64,000 bases of DNA, taken from positions 1,674,001-1,738,000 of the forward strand of contig JANCIK010000011.1 in the NCBI GenBank assembly GCA_028532985.1. The letters are read 5' to 3'. Below are positions 1 to 18,133 of this stretch, one piece after another (within the stretch, counting starts at the first letter, position 1; the number at the start of each line of letters is the position of its first letter). The notes under the pieces were generated by a model, which saw nothing but the letters and a program-made list of their open reading frames with translations, was not told the origin of the DNA and made no database searches. The position numbers and the translations under genes are program-made. Origin of the DNA: Stropharia rugosoannulata (taxonomy: Eukaryota > Basidiomycota > Agaricomycetes > Agaricales > Strophariaceae).

Positions 1-760
1 GGCATCTGACATATTCGTTTAACAGAGTAGACCGCGCACTTAACTGTGTGAAAGGGGGAGGAGCATGCCATTTGAGAGAAAAGGTGCTCGCTGAAGCCGC
101 CAAAACGTAATATATATTGTTTCGAATTGTGTTCTCTCATACTCAACCTACATCCAGTTTCATTCTTGTTGCTGATCACCGCAAGAACGTCGAGTACTTG
201 GGGACCAGTGTGCGTTCCCTGGATTCAGGCATACCCTCCTAGCTTAATGTATGCTCTTAAGTGGGCGCCAGGTATACCGATTGAAGTCGTACCATTCGCT
301 TACGCTAAAGTTCTTCAAAATCTACACCATATCCTTGACTCGCCGAAAGCCACACTTCGCATGGCAGTCAAAAAAGGTATGCTGAAATCGTTTCATCAAT
401 ACTCTTCCTTACGGTAATTCTTTCTCTTTCAGCCGGCCCAGTCGTCTCTGACAATGGAAACTTCATTATTGATGCGCCATTCAGTCGCAAACACATGGAG
501 GACCCCTACGTGGTATGTGATATTTTGCCTCCGGTGCTATCATCTTCAACGAGTTCGCTTCAGATCATGAGTCAAATAAAGATGTTAACCGGAGTAGTTG
601 AGGTTGGGCTTTTCTGTAAGATGGCGAAAGCGGCGTACTTTGGAAACCCCGTGAGTATAAAAAAGTATATAATCATCCGACGCTAATGGATCTCTAGGAC
701 GGGTCTGTCACGATTAGAAATCTCGATGGTACCACGGAAACAATACAAGCAGACGCATAA
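1..760 (+). CDS. RPI1: Ribose-5-phosphate isomerase (3' part, 5' end outside window)
   Basis: Enzyme of the non-oxidative pentose phosphate pathway that interconverts ribulose-5-phosphate and ribose-5-phosphate in the cytosol. The spliced product contains the family landmarks NCVKGGGACHLREKVL, ADHRKNVEYLGTS, PGIPIEVVPFAYAKVLQNL, AGPVVSDNGNFIIDAPF and IKMLTGVVEVGLFC in the expected order, and ends DGTTETIQADA-stop. Visible exons are 26-106, 158-209, 262-376, 433-512, 564-650 and 698-760, all with GT-AG introns of 47-56 bp. The N-terminal portion lies before base 1; bases 1-25 are the end of an intron. The gene is intact as far as it can be seen. It lies 325 bp upstream of AROM on the same strand. 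Assignment is by recognised motifs and is firm. Confidence 0.93.
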
Positions 761-1085
761 AATGATCTTCAAGAATGTTTTCATAAACCTATTATATATA
801 TACCAGTTCGATTTCTTGCTTGGTTGTATCTTGCTTGTATATATGCTTTTCATTTGTAGGGGACCATATATTAGTCTTTGTCGATGTATCTGTCATAATG
901 AGATATGTTCGGACTTGGATGCTCACACTGCTCAGGATTTTTCGGCGATGACGGACGTAATTCATGGACGGAAAAGGGATATGATCGGGCCGCGGTAAGC
1001 TACATAAAAATCAGCGCAGATAAATAAATACACTGTACCTTGTCGTTTTATCCCGCTCTGTGCCCCCAGGGTCTGTCATCACAAA
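761..1085. other. Spacer between RPI1 and AROM
   Basis: 325 bp of AT-rich DNA that must hold the terminator of the isomerase gene and the promoter of AROM. I see no conserved reading frame, RNA gene or clear TATA element. Confidence 0.6.
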
Positions 1086-6134
<5,049 letters not shown>

Positions 6135-7231
6135 AGACGATCCTTGCCCATAAGAGCGTCCAAAGAATTGTAGTGTATTATCATTGTATTAGTGAATCGT
6201 AATTATAGAACCATGGCTCGTATTTCACGATGTGACTTTGGAAGGAAGGAAGGGACAATCCGATCATTGCAACTGTTTTTTACTTTGAATGTGGTCCGAT
6301 CAACTGGGAATTTATAAAAGACCTCCCTTCGCGCCCGAGGGTGACCTAGCCACAGTGCGATAGTAAGCTAGGCAAACTATTAATACAGGCGGAACCATAA
6401 CCAATAAGTTGGCTTCATTGACTCGTTTCGCGATCATATATGCAATGTCTCGAATGAGTGCTCAAGCTCAAGAATAAACCGTACGACATTTTAAATTGAT
6501 AATAGGTATACTGAGGGCACATAGCAGGCGCACATACAGTTTGCATTGTTGCCGGGAACGTTGAACTTGAAACAGAAGATCGGTTGGTGGATGTACAGTA
6601 ATATTTTTGGTGTTATATCACCCCTCGCATACCAGCCAAACGAAGGGACGAGAGGTCAAAACTCGTGATGTACATTACTATTTACCACTTCCTCAATTGC
6701 GTTTGTAGGCAAGGTACCGGGGTGTTGAAGTTCGAGCTTCAGACCACCGTACTTTGTAAGTACTCCCAGTTATCAATTAGCACCGGCGAAGAAGGAGCAT
6801 CTGTATGAACCTTTAAAAAACATCATGTATCATGAAAGCATCGTTCGTTGGCAACTACAGACGCAACATATGAAGAGCCGTAGAATAGCAGTCGTGCTAG
6901 AAGCGGTCGCATAAGTACCACGGTCCACCGTGGGCACTACTATGAGTTTTATTTAAAATGCTAGGCTCGCACCTCGGCAGATTTGTCGCAATGAATGGTA
7001 CCTATATAAGTTGGGAAGACTCCACTGGGGTGTGATATAAAGCTACTGCCCTTCTTCACTGAGGTATTTGCTTAGAACCCACTTTCCAATACGTCTCGAA
7101 ACAGTTATACATCTGTGCAATTCCTCTTCTTTGCTGATCGCTTTTTTGCATCACCTTACATATATTGACTGTTGAGCGTCTTAAAATTAAACTTATTGGT
7201 AAGTACTAGCTCGCCCAGTGACTATAGAATC
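6135..7231. other. Intergenic region with promoter of the first adenylate-forming reductase
   Basis: About 1.1 kb without a credible gene. A TATA-like stretch (tatataag, near 7003) lies roughly 230 bp before the inferred start at 7232. An upstream in-frame ATG at 7172 exists but was not chosen, because the paralogue begins at the position equivalent to 7232. Confidence 0.5.
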
Positions 7232-10200
7232 ATGTCAGTCAGCCGACCCCACTGCACATACCCACCCACCGACTACTCCATCACACTGGCCGAGATTCTC
7301 GACTTCCATCAAGAATTTAATCCCAAACAGGCAGCCTTCATATTCTCAGAGAATGCTAATGCAAAGCCCACCGAAGTTACATTCCTTGAACTCGGACGCG
7401 CCGCGCATCGTGTGGCACATACCGTTAGACCAGCACGGAAGGGCACAGAGCGGCAAGTCGTGGCTATCATAGCATTCTCCGATACCCTTTTGTATCATGC
7501 GGTAACCATGGGCATAATTCGTGCTGGATTTATTGTAAGCAATCATCCTTTCCTAGTGACATAGTTATTGATTTACTTTAAAAGCCGTACCCCATGTCTC
7601 CACGCAATACCGCGGCAGCTACAGTGAAACTACTGAAGGACGCTTCGTGCCACCGCTTGCTCGCAACTTCGCAAACGCTAGGCAATTTGGTTCAGCAGAT
7701 ACAAGAACACGTATCTTCAACTGAGCCGGATTACGAGCTGGTTGTAGATGAAATGCCCTCTCTGGTTAATATTTTCCCATCGTTAGGGCGCGAAAGACGA
7801 GAGGATCCCTTTGAGGAGTACCCAGACGGGCCAAAAGCAGGGCTCGACGAAGTTGCCTTGTATCTCCATTCATCCGGGAGTACTGGGCTACCCAAAACGA
7901 TTCCTCAGACTTTCAAATCGATGGTCCACTGGGCCGGCTTCCGTGAGTTTTATTTATCGATATCTGGGCAATTCAACAAATTCATTCAATTATTTATTTA
8001 ATCCAACCAGCTCCAATAACCGATACTATAACTCACAAGATTCCTTTAACTATGGGTGCACACGCTCTGCCTGCCTTCCATACGCTCGGGATCATTGCTC
8101 ACATCCTAATGGGCTTTTACTCCATGACACCTGTCGGCATATACCCACCAGTAGCATCCACACCGACATCAATACCCATAGTTCCCACCGCGGAAAACCT
8201 CATAGACCACGTCAAACGAACTAGGTGCAACTTCGTAATTGCCATTCCTGCCATGCTTAAAGTGTGGGCGCAAGATTCAGAGGCTGTTGCCATGCTGGCG
8301 AGAATGCAACATGTTGTACGTCTGGTTTTTGTGTACAATGTTGCGCATTAATGGAGCAATGAAAAATAGATCTATTCAGGAGGGTCGCTTCCAACAGAGC
8401 TAGGAAACGCTTTGACCAAAGCGGGGGTTTATCTGATACCGTCGTACGGAGGGACTGAATTCGGCGGGGTCACAAAGTTCTTTAGGACCGACGATAGGAA
8501 GAAGGACTGGCAGTGGTTCCAGTTCTCCGATGTCATATCCATTCACTGGGACCCTCAAGGAGATGGTACGCATGAGCTCCACTTATTAGTGAGTACCCCA
8601 AACTATTTTGAGACTGCGGCCGCTAAAATCCCTCTAGACAAATGAACGACACCAGCTCTCCGTCGAAAATCTCCAAGGCAGACGGGGTTACGCCACTTCC
8701 GACTTGTGGGTGCAGCATCCTTCAAAGCCTGACCTTTGGCGAATGTGCGTAAGCTCCCCATTTCGACCTTCATTCTTTGCGTACAAATGACGTTATTCCA
8801 CAACCAGCGTTGGTCGTAAAGACGATGTTGTTGTGCATACATCTGGCGAAAAGACAATCCCGGCGCCGATGGAGGATGTCCTGCTGTGTAGCGACTAGTA
8901 CGGCCGTCTTGTCCGGCTTACCCTATTATGATAATACTGATATGCGCTCAAGCATAATAGGTGCAATTGTGTTTGGAAGCGAGCGTGATCAGACGGGCGT
9001 CCTCATTGAACTGAAGCCTGAGCATGCGATAGATATAACTGACACAGCGGCACTCTCCGCCGTCCGAGATAAGCTGTGGCTAATCGTAGAAGAGGCAAAC
9101 AAAATGGCACCGGCATTCAGCCGCATATACAAGGAAATGATCCTCATCACTTCACGGGATAAGCCGTTGCCCAGGGCGGGGAAAGGCACAGTCATGCGCA
9201 AGGCTGCGTTGGCTGCGTACGCCAAAGAAATTGATGATATGTGAGCATGGAAGTAGGCATTGCCGGCATCTCATTGATTCAATTGTACGTCAGATACACA
9301 AACGTTGCGGCAAATGTGCAGATTGAGGACAATGAAGTGTCCCCGCCCGCTTCTTGGGACGTCTGCGATATCGAAGACTGGCTATATGTGCAGATCAAAA
9401 CGATGCACGCTGAAGGACGTTCAATTGACCCATCGGACGATTTCTTCCAGCAAGGAATGGATAGGTGACTAGTCGTCATTTGGCATATTTCTCAATCGCT
9501 AATTTGGAGATCAGTCTAGGGGCTACAATCCTTCGACGCCGTATTATCGGAGCCTTGCGATCACGGAAGTCCAAAGCTGCAGTGAAGCTCATCCCGCAGG
9601 TCGCCATATATGAGAATCCATCCATTAAGCAGTTAGCGGTATATGTAGGTCATCTGATAGATGACCCAGGGAGGCTTGAAAGCTTCAGTAGCAGGATTGC
9701 GCAGGTTGAGGCTATGGTGGAGAAATATAGCCATGAGCTTGACTGTGAGATGCCCTATACTGAACCGGTGCCATACCACGGAAGGGACGTGGTGCTACTG
9801 ACTGGGTCCACAGGAAACCTTGGGGCACAGCTCATAGTTTCTTTACTGGAAAATCCGCAGGTCCACAAGCTATATGCACTCAACCGGCAGTCATCTGGAA
9901 CGTTGATCTACGAAAGACACAAGGAGAGGTTCATGGACAAAGGGCTTGATGTTTCAATCCTAAAATCCGAGCGGCTCGTGCTTTTGGAAGGTGAGATGAC
10001 GGAAGATAACCTTGGATTGGGCGACCACATATACACTGAAGTAAGTGTTATTAAACGGCCAACAGAGTTCCGCGCTAACATAGCGCCTAGCTACAACACA
10101 GTGTCACGAAGATCATCCATAATGCGTGGCGGCTGGATTTCAACTTGTCCCTCTCCTCTTTCGAGGGGAACATCTGGGGGACGCGTAACTTGATCGATCT

Positions 10201-11167
10201 GGCACGAAAGGCTGATAATGCGAAAGAGTTGAAGTTCGTATTTACATCCTCGGTCTCTTCCGCATTCTCGTGGGACGACACACGAGGTGCCTACCCAGAA
10301 GAGATTATAGAGCATGCAAGATATGCTATCGGAAATGGGTACGGAGAGAGCAAATATGTCGCCGAAAGAGTGGGTGCAATCCAACACGTAAACGCGAGTG
10401 ATTGATGACGTCGATAACCAGATTCTCTCTCGTAGTGGCCTCCAAGCAACGTCTATGAGAATTGGCCAGATTTCAGGAGGGCTGCCGAATGGTGCTTGGG
10501 CAATCACAGATTGGGTGCCTATTCTAATAAAGTCGAGTTTGCGTTTGAACGCGTTTCCGTCCGCTCTCGGGGTAAGGGTGTTGTTTGACTTCTTTTGCGC
10601 GGATCTGACTTTCGTGTCGGTGAAGACTGTTTCATGGCTGCCAATGGATGCAGTTGCACAAGCAGTGATAGATGTTGCATGGTGTTCAACTAGCAATGCC
10701 GGACCTGCGCTAAATTTTGTGCACCCGCGGCCTATTTCCTGGAACACCGTGCTTGGCTGGGTTAACGACGCTATGGTGGAGCAGGGTATAGTCGAGAAAA
10801 AGCTTCCATTTGTGACCTTTCCTGCATGGGTGACGCGACTTGAGGAGCACGCCAGGAACTCGAGTTATGAAGAATTTACAAGCATCGTAAGTGGTCCTTA
10901 TATCCATTCTTTCAGTAGCAGTCCATTTACGTCTACCTTGCGCAGCCTGCTGTAAAGCTTGTCGAGTTTTTCCGCTATGTCTCAGAGAGGGACGCTGGTT
11001 TGCAACAGCAAGGCCTGAGAGAATCTGAAATGGGCGGACTACCAGCCTTTGCGACATGCAAGACGCAGTCATTAAGCCAGACTATACGGGAACTACACAT
11101 GCTTAATGCAAAGGACGCTCGAAGATGGGTGAAGTACTGGAAGAGTTGTGGTTATCTGGAGGCTTAA
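7232..11167 (+). CDS. Adenylate-forming reductase (A-T-R), copy 1
   Basis: Carboxylic acid reductase of the fungal A-T-R type: the adenylation domain activates an acid as acyl-AMP, the thiolation domain carries it as a thioester and the reductase domain releases an aldehyde with NADPH. The substrate cannot be read from the sequence. Seen: A3 motif SSGSTGLPK, A5 YGGTEFGG, A10-type PRAGKGTVMRKAA, carrier motif FFQQGMDS with its serine codon split by an intron, Rossmann motif LTGSTGNLGAQL and the YGESK catalytic pair of the reductase. Exons: 7232-7534, 7585-7942, 8011-8315, 8370-8588, 8638-8744, 8808-8897, 8953-9240, 9294-9464, 9515-10040, 10091-10369, 10422-10571, 10626-10886, 10946-11167, giving 1092 residues in one frame. 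Exons 1-7 have the same lengths as in copy 2. All known active-site segments are present, so it appears functional. Confidence 0.9.
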
Positions 11168-11459
11168 CCAATAATTTGTGACGTACTGGGGCAATGCTAG
11201 GGTGGGCAATGGACACTGTAGATCGGCTTCATGCAGAAGAGAAATGAGGCCTTGGAAGCCCTACATTTGTCTTGTCCGGAGTTCATATGCGACACTTTTG
11301 GAACCTGAGTACTTGCGGCTGTGAGTAAGGCAGGATCCGGGTGGAATCGGAACCAAACAATGCAAGCTCGTAGACTGTTGTAGGCCACAGGCTGCCTGTC
11401 TCTGAGGACATCAGTCAGTCGATATACATAGCCAAGCAAAATACCCTATTTGAAAAACG
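11168..11459. other. Downstream flank of copy 1, part of a duplicated segment
   Basis: No gene. Part of this 3' flank (about 11175-11290) is recognisably repeated after the reductase relic (about 11765-11865), for example a shared stretch around gtccggagttcat / gtccagagttcat. This shows that the duplication carried flanking DNA. Confidence 0.45.
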
Positions 11460-11760
11460 CGTATTGAAGAGCATACCACGAACTCAAGTACAAAAAAGCT
11501 TACAAGCACCGTGACGATCACCTTATCCAGTCTTCCAAGCCAACAGCCCGGCGTAAAGCTCCTGGATTTCCCGCTAAATCATGTCAGTGAAGGGCGCGGA
11601 GTCTTAGCCGCAATATCTCAAGTTTGGGGCTTTCCGTGCGACTTGTAAAGCGCCGGAAAAAAGCCAGACCGTACGAGGCCTACATACAGGTAATGCAAAG
11701 GATGCTCAACGATGGGTGAGGTACTTGAAGAACTGCATCTTCTCGAGGCTTGACCAGTAT
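11460..11760 (+). pseudogene. 3' remnant of a third adenylate-forming reductase
   Basis: This stretch matches the last two exons of copy 1 at nucleotide level: about 11465-11505 resembles the end of its penultimate exon, 11550-11580 the start of its last exon, and 11660-11755 its C-terminal coding sequence down to the stop codon region. Shared strings include aatgcaaagga and aagccagac. The frame is broken by indels and the rest of the gene is missing. It lies between the two intact copies, so the locus once held at least three reductase units. Expression as an enzyme is ruled out by truncation. Confidence 0.75.
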
Positions 11761-12337
11761 TTGCTGTAGTTGTGACCTGGTATGAGGTCAACGGACTCCG
11801 TGGGCAGGCTTCATGTATAGTAGGTTTCATGCGTCAAAGCTGCAACTTCAGTCCAGAGTTCATGACTGAGTAATTGGGGTTTGCTTGGGGTAAGAAGAAT
11901 TGAACCTTGACTGGCAGAAGTTGACGAAATAAAAGCTTGAACAAACAAACCATGCGCAGTGCCCCGAATTTACTTGGAGCTACTCAATCTACTAAACTAC
12001 GACTCGCTCCTAATCCAACTCAGTCTCATCGCAGGCTCCCTTGTGACATAAATATATAGGCGGACGGAAATTACTACAATCACTTACTTGGTGGTCAAGG
12101 ATATACTCTAATTCTACCTTGCTTCAGCCATGCATGATATTGTCACGAGAAGATCCCTCTCGTCTTCCGATCTATCTCTCCCGGAAGTCTATCGGGCTCT
12201 ATCAACTCGGGCTGCCGTAGAACTTGCGAACTACTCGGTGGTACTCTGGGTGTCCACTGAAGACTCATTATTTCAACGGACGACTTTTTCAATGCCTACC
12301 GGATGCAAGTCATAGACTCCTACATCTCGGCCAAGTA
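11761..12337. promoter_or_regulatory. Upstream region of adenylate-forming reductase copy 2
   Basis: About 580 bp. It begins with the duplicated 3' flank and later has an AT-rich TATA-like stretch (aaatatatagg, around 12048), about 290 bp before the inferred start. No gene is supported here. Confidence 0.35.
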
Positions 12338-15300
12338 ATGTCAGTAAATCGACCTCACTGTACATATCCACCTACGGATTACTCTGTCACATTGCCTGAG
12401 GTCATAGATTTTCATCGCCAGTACAATGCAAACGAGACCTCCTTTGTGTTTTCCGTCGACGATGCATTTGAACCAACCAAAATTTCGCATCTAGAATTTG
12501 GGCGGGCAGCGGACCGTGTCGCTCATCATATCAGGCCTGGACGCGGTGGAAAGGAGAGACAAGTAGTGGCTATAATTGCACTATGTGACACCCTAGTGTA
12601 TCAAGCAATCACTATTGGACTCACCAGGGCTGGATTCATCGTACGTTCTACCGCTATTGTGCGGAGGAGACGTGCTCAATGTAATAAATGCGATAGCCTT
12701 ATCCTATTTCACCTCGAAATACTGCCGCAGCGATCATTAAACTGTTGAAAGACACGTCGTGTCACCGCGTACTCACAACCTATGAAACTCTGGGAAGCCT
12801 GGTTGACGATGTAAAGGAAAATCTAGTATCAACAGACTCCACATACGAAATTATCATCGATGAGGTTCCCCCGCTCTTCAAAATCTTTCCAAATTTGGGC
12901 ACCGAAACGCCAAACGACCCTTTCAAAGAGTACCCCAGTGGAGCAAGGCCGTGTCTCGACGAAGTTCTATTGTATCTTCATTCGTCTGGCAGTACTGGCC
13001 TTCCGAAAACAATACCTCAAACATTTAGGTCCATGGTGCACTGGGCAGCTCTAGGTCAGAATTTTACATATTCAATCAACGAGGAAGGCTAACGTTTTGA
13101 ATGAAGCACCCGTAACCGACAACATTACTCATAAGCCCCCTTTGATCATGGCATCACATGCTCTGCCCCCATTCCACACACTTGGAATTATTGCGCAACT
13201 CTTGGTGTCTTTGTACGGAATGACGCCGGTAGGTTTGTATCCGCCGACAATGAAAACACCCAAGGCGACTCCAATGATACCCACTCCGAACAATATTATT
13301 GAACACGCTAGAAGGACGCGGTGTAATTGCCTGATGATCGTTCCTGCTATACTCCAGTTGTGGGCACAAGACCCGAGTGCAGTGGCATTCTTGTCAACTC
13401 TGGAATATGTAGTGAGTTTTTTTCTGTCAGGTTTCATAACCTATCGTGAATGGCACGACATAGGGGTATGCAGGCGGTTCACTCCCGGCGAAACTTGGGA
13501 ATTTATTGAGCGATGCTGGAGTATATATAGTATCAGTATATGGAGGTACAGAGTTCGGCGGTGTCGTCAAGATGTTCAGAAGGAAAGGCGAGGAAAAGTA
13601 TTGGGAGTGGATTCGCCTTGCGGATGGTATCTCAGTCCATTGGGATGCGCAAGGAAACGATACCTTTGAGCTCCACCTCTTGGTTTGTGCATTGCGTCTT
13701 TCGTTGTTACATCGGCGTACTGATCTACTTCTCCTAGACTACAGATAGACACCAGGTCTCTGTTGAAAATCTTCCAAAGGTACGGGGTTATGCTACCTCG
13801 GACCTGTGGGTGCGACATCCTTCAAAGCCTGACTTATGGAAAATGTTTGTATGCGCTCTTTCAGACAACTGTAACTATATTCACCTCGTTTGCATCAGTA
13901 TTGGCCGTAAAGATGACATAATAGTGCATACATCTGGTGAAAAGACAGTTCCCGCACCAATGGAGGGTATTATGATGAACAATAAGCTGTACGTATATTC
14001 ACTTGCGCACACTATGAAGTGCTGACAATCGCCCTGCAGTATCATGTCTGCAGTCATGTTCGGGAGCGAGCGTGATAACCCCGGTGTCCTCATTGAGCTC
14101 AAGTCCGAATACGCAATAGATACTGCTGACCTCGCAGCATCTGCCAACGTACGAAATATCCTGTGGCCCATTGTAGAAGAAGCGAATAAGGCTGCACCGC
14201 TGTTTAGTCGCATCTCCAAGGATATGATCCTTATCTGCTCAAGAGACAAACCATTACCAAGAGCAGGGAAAGGCACTGTCTTGAGGAAGGCAGCCCTCGT
14301 CGCATATGCAAAGGAGATTGAGAATATGTAAGTACCACAAGGCCCGATATAATACGTATCAATGATTGTCTTTGAAATCTGGTTAGATATCTTGACGCTA
14401 CTGCGAACAAATTTGAAGGTTCCCCGCCGCTTTCTTGGGCTACCTCCGATGTGGAAACATGGTTGAGCGAGCGGATCACAGAGTTGCATGCAGGACAACA
14501 CTTTGATACCTCGACTGACTTGTTTCAGCAGGGTATGGATAGGTGATTATCCTTGTCAGGTTTGGGTCCGCCGTATCAGCGTTGTTGACTTCCAAACCCA
14601 GCTTGCGAGTCACAATAATCCGCCGGCAAATCGTTGCAGCTATGCAATCAGAAGGGCATTGGAAAGCTTCAAAATCAATATCACAGGCTACAATATACAG
14701 GAGCCCTACTATTAAACGACTGTCGGATTTCTTATCCGGGGTTGTGGCTGATCCCGGGAACTGTGTTTCAACCAGCGGAAGGGTCGAAGCAATTGAAGCT
14801 ATGATTGCCAAATATAGCGATGGACTCGTCGGATCTCCAATATACCAGGGTACCAACACCTCACCGAATAACTCTGGGCATGTCGTTTTGCTGACGGGTT
14901 CCACCGGAAATCTCGGGGCTCAGCTCTTGAAGTTCCTTCTAGAGAGTTCCCAGGTTCGGAGGGTTTACGCGTTCAACCGGCCGTCTTCAAAAACAGTGCC
15001 TGTCCGCGTGAGGCAAAAGGTCAGATTTGTAGATCAGGGACTCGACACGGCTATCTTGGACTCTGAGAAGCTTGAATTTCTTGAAGGAGAGAGTACCCAG
15101 GAGAAGCTGGGGTTAGGAGAAGCAAAGTATGATATGGTACGTTGTCTTTCACGCTTCTATACGTTGCAGAGATCGTTTATTATAATTAATTGTAGTTGCG
15201 AAGTACGGTGACACTGATCATTCATAACGCGTGGAGGCTCGACTTCAACCTTCTTCTATCGTCCTTCGAGCCGAATATCATGGGAACACGCAATTTAATC

Positions 15301-16341
15301 GATCTTGCTCTTTTGGCACATAACTCAAGAACTCTTAAATTCTTGTTTACGTCATCGGTTTCTAGCACTTATGCATGGAATAAGACGAAGGGCCCTTACC
15401 CAGAAGAGATCGTTGAAGACGCAAAATACGCTGTGGGCAATGGATATGGCGAGAGCAAGTACGTTGCAGAAATGGTGCATGTTATATGTATATACACGGA
15501 ACAACCCCAGCCCAGCTAACAATTATTCTGGCTCGAAATTAGATACTTTGCAGGAGCGGACTAAATGCCACATCTTTCAGGATTGGCCAGATAGCGGGCG
15601 GAAGGCCCAGCGGTGCTTGGGCAACAACGGATTGGGTGCCCGTTCTGATTAAATCAAGTCTGCATCTCAACGCATTGCCATCTGCGAGAGGAGTAAGCTT
15701 CAGCGTTTATCGAATTGAGTTGCGCCTTACCATGGTTGCAGATGACGTCCTGGTTGCCGATGAATGCAGTTGCACAGATTGTGCTGGATGTGATGTGGTC
15801 CCCCACCATTGAACCTGCCCTGAATGTCGTACACCCAAGTCCAATTGCATGGGACACTATGTTCGACCTTATCAATAAAGCTCTTGTCGCAGAGGGCCTT
15901 ACCTCGACCAAACTCCCATCAGTAAACTTTGAAAAGTGGATATCGCATCTTGAGGCGCAAGCTGGGACGTTGACTCCAGCGACCCTGGAAACCACTGTAA
16001 GTTGGTGTCAGGCGAGTTGATACGATGTAGCTCATGGACTCCTTTCCCCCTCACAACAGCCCGCAATAAAGCTTCTGGATTTTTTCCGTCACATTTCAGA
16101 CATGGAAGCTTCGTCGCCACAGACTGACATGGGTGATATGGAGGCAGGGGGCCTGCCAATGTTTGCGACATCTAAAGTGCGTGCGATGAGCCAGACAATG
16201 CAGCTCCTCTCTAGTATTGGCGCAGGCGATGTGCAGCGGTGGATTAGGTACTGGAAAAGCAGTGGATTTTTTGATAGACCGATCAAATCAGATTATGCTG
16301 GGTGCATAAACGCTTATAGCACAGTTGGTGCCAGCAAATAA
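12338..16341 (+). CDS. Adenylate-forming reductase (A-T-R), copy 2
   Basis: Tandem paralogue of copy 1 with the same 13-exon plan, predicted 1108 residues. Exons: 12338-12640, 12697-13054, 13107-13411, 13464-13682, 13738-13844, 13899-13988, 14040-14327, 14387-14542, 14602-15136, 15196-15474, 15543-15692, 15742-15996, 16060-16341. Motifs: SSGSTGLPK, YGGTEFGG, PRAGKGTVLRKAA, carrier LFQQGMDS (serine codon again split by the intron), LTGSTGNLGAQL and YGESK. The first seven exons equal those of copy 1 base for base in length. Differences cluster in exons 8, 9, 12 and 13. Both copies look functional, but sequence divergence suggests they may differ in substrate or regulation. The substrate is unknown. 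Confidence 0.9.
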
Positions 16342-16430
16342 CCATAAGTACTTGCTTTAGCCTACATGCACTATTTTCTTGGCTTTACCGGTTACCGCTT
16401 AATCATGTTGAAGTAAACTGATTTTCCATT

Positions 16431-16455
16431 ACACACACACACACACACACACACA
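16431..16455. repeat. (AC)n microsatellite
   Basis: Uninterrupted AC dinucleotide run of about 12.5 units, 90 bp after the stop codon of reductase copy 2, between it and the convergent membrane-protein gene. Confidence 0.95.
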
Positions 16456-16565
16456 AGTCTATCTTCCCACGGTTTGACCAAATTCCTTTACCCTCCACTT
16501 CCATTGTTACTATGAGTACAGATCATGTATATCTTCCTATATAACTTAAATACTGCCACTTTGGG

Positions 16566-18133
16566 CTACACCGATGCTGCAGCTTGGTCAAGCACCGGCT
16601 CCGGTCTTTCTACCATCGATTCTTCTAGATCAGTATCCGCTTCAAGCGTGTCTCCATTGGGTTCTATTGTAGGACCGTCCTCTCTAGCAGCAAGGTTTGC
16701 GATTGAAGGGTGCATGTCTGACGTGTGACGTGTTCCAACTTGAAACCTGGATATTGTGGCAGGAACGGTGGTTTTCTGTTTTGTGGTTCCTACCACTAAT
16801 CCCGCTTGAACAAGCAGAAGTGTAGGCATAATTCCCTGTAGAAGTTGAGCTTTATTGCGGCACTAGTTAATAGTAAGTGTTAAATATTGACTAACCACTA
16901 TACGCACAAGGATAGACCATAGGTATATCTGAAGGTACAAGTTAGGAAATTTCAGTTGGTTTCTCGAGATGAAATACTAGCTACCCTGTACGGGCTTGAT
17001 GCGGGGAACACAATATACAGGAACAAGCATATCAGGTATATTATACTCGTCTCTATTCTACGGGTGTTATCACGGTTAAATTTATATCATTAATATATAA
17101 AGATAACGCTCACAATATGGCAATGACACTGTGATACATTTTTGTCCTGTGGTTCACTTTAAGCATTTTTTTGGAGAACTTCGATATCCAAAAGATGCGC
17201 GTCACTGTAGTTGCAAGTGAGTAAGTCTTAGAGAATTCTGATGGTGAAAACAACTGATGACGGTAGAATACCGACCTGTGAGCAACGTCAATAGTATATT
17301 TATGGCGAGAAGGTTCCACATGTAGATACGGCCATAATTGTTTGGGTGCGGAAGAGATAAGGTGGGGCCTAGTCCAACAAATCCCCAGACTAAGTTTTAA
17401 TCGGTTAAAGCCAGGACGCTCCTTATTAGAGAGGTGGATGCATACCAGTATCCGCCAAAAGGAATATTGCGCATGCAAGGATATACCTGGATCGTCCCCA
17501 GACAATATAGCAGCGGTGGAACTGTGGAGTCCAATTCATTGATGAGGCATTCTCTATCCTGAATCGTAGATGATATATGGTGAGACAATCATCTTACCAG
17601 GGTAATTTCAGCTACGCAGCTGGTTCATAATGTCAATTCGTAGAACGGCCAATCTGTAGCACCAGTGCTTACTTGGATGCCACAAAAAGCATACACTTTA
17701 TGCGGATGAAACTTGTGGAAAGGAAGTCGCAACCCGGACTGAGGATTTTAGGCATAAGTCGGGACACCTCATAAAAGGTCCAGCTCATGTCAAATGTTGA
17801 TATTAGGAACAAGGCGACTGCTGGCAAAAGGATAGGCCATTGGTGCACAAAGTGCTTTTTTCGAAGCAACAAGAAAAGACAAAGACCGAACAAAGTGGAA
17901 TGAAGGCCTGACATTGTCAATAAGTATTACAAGAATCTACGTTAGGATAGACGAGCGACGAACCATAAAGAAGTGCTTCGGTCTTGCACATTATGATACA
18001 TGTTAGCTGAGAATGTACTGCGAAATCACAAACAATTCGGACACACCATTCCCGCAATGGAAAAAACAGTTGTAGCAGTCTCGCGCCGTTCCCCGAATGT
18101 TTGACATAGTCCTGTCGCTGCTGTGTTTGACAT
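16566..18133 (-). CDS. Multi-pass membrane protein, paralogue A (uncharacterised fungal family)
   Basis: Predicted polytopic membrane protein with about seven hydrophobic segments and a hydrophilic C-terminal tail. Family landmarks read along the splice model: GLCQTF...FSIAGM, TEALLY+GLHSTLFGLCLFLL, VAEITL, RCYIVWGRSRYILACAIF, VWGFVGLGPTL, MWNLLAINILLTLLT, GIMPTLLLVQAGL. Exon 1 is 18047-18133. Two micro-exons follow the pattern of the paralogues: 17964-17982 (19 nt) and 17598-17619 (22 nt). Junctions are GT-AG. The ligand or role is unknown; the topology and tail would suit a receptor or sensor, but that is speculation. It lies 10 kb from the other three copies, separated by the peroxidase, secreted protein and RGS genes. 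Confidence 0.75.
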
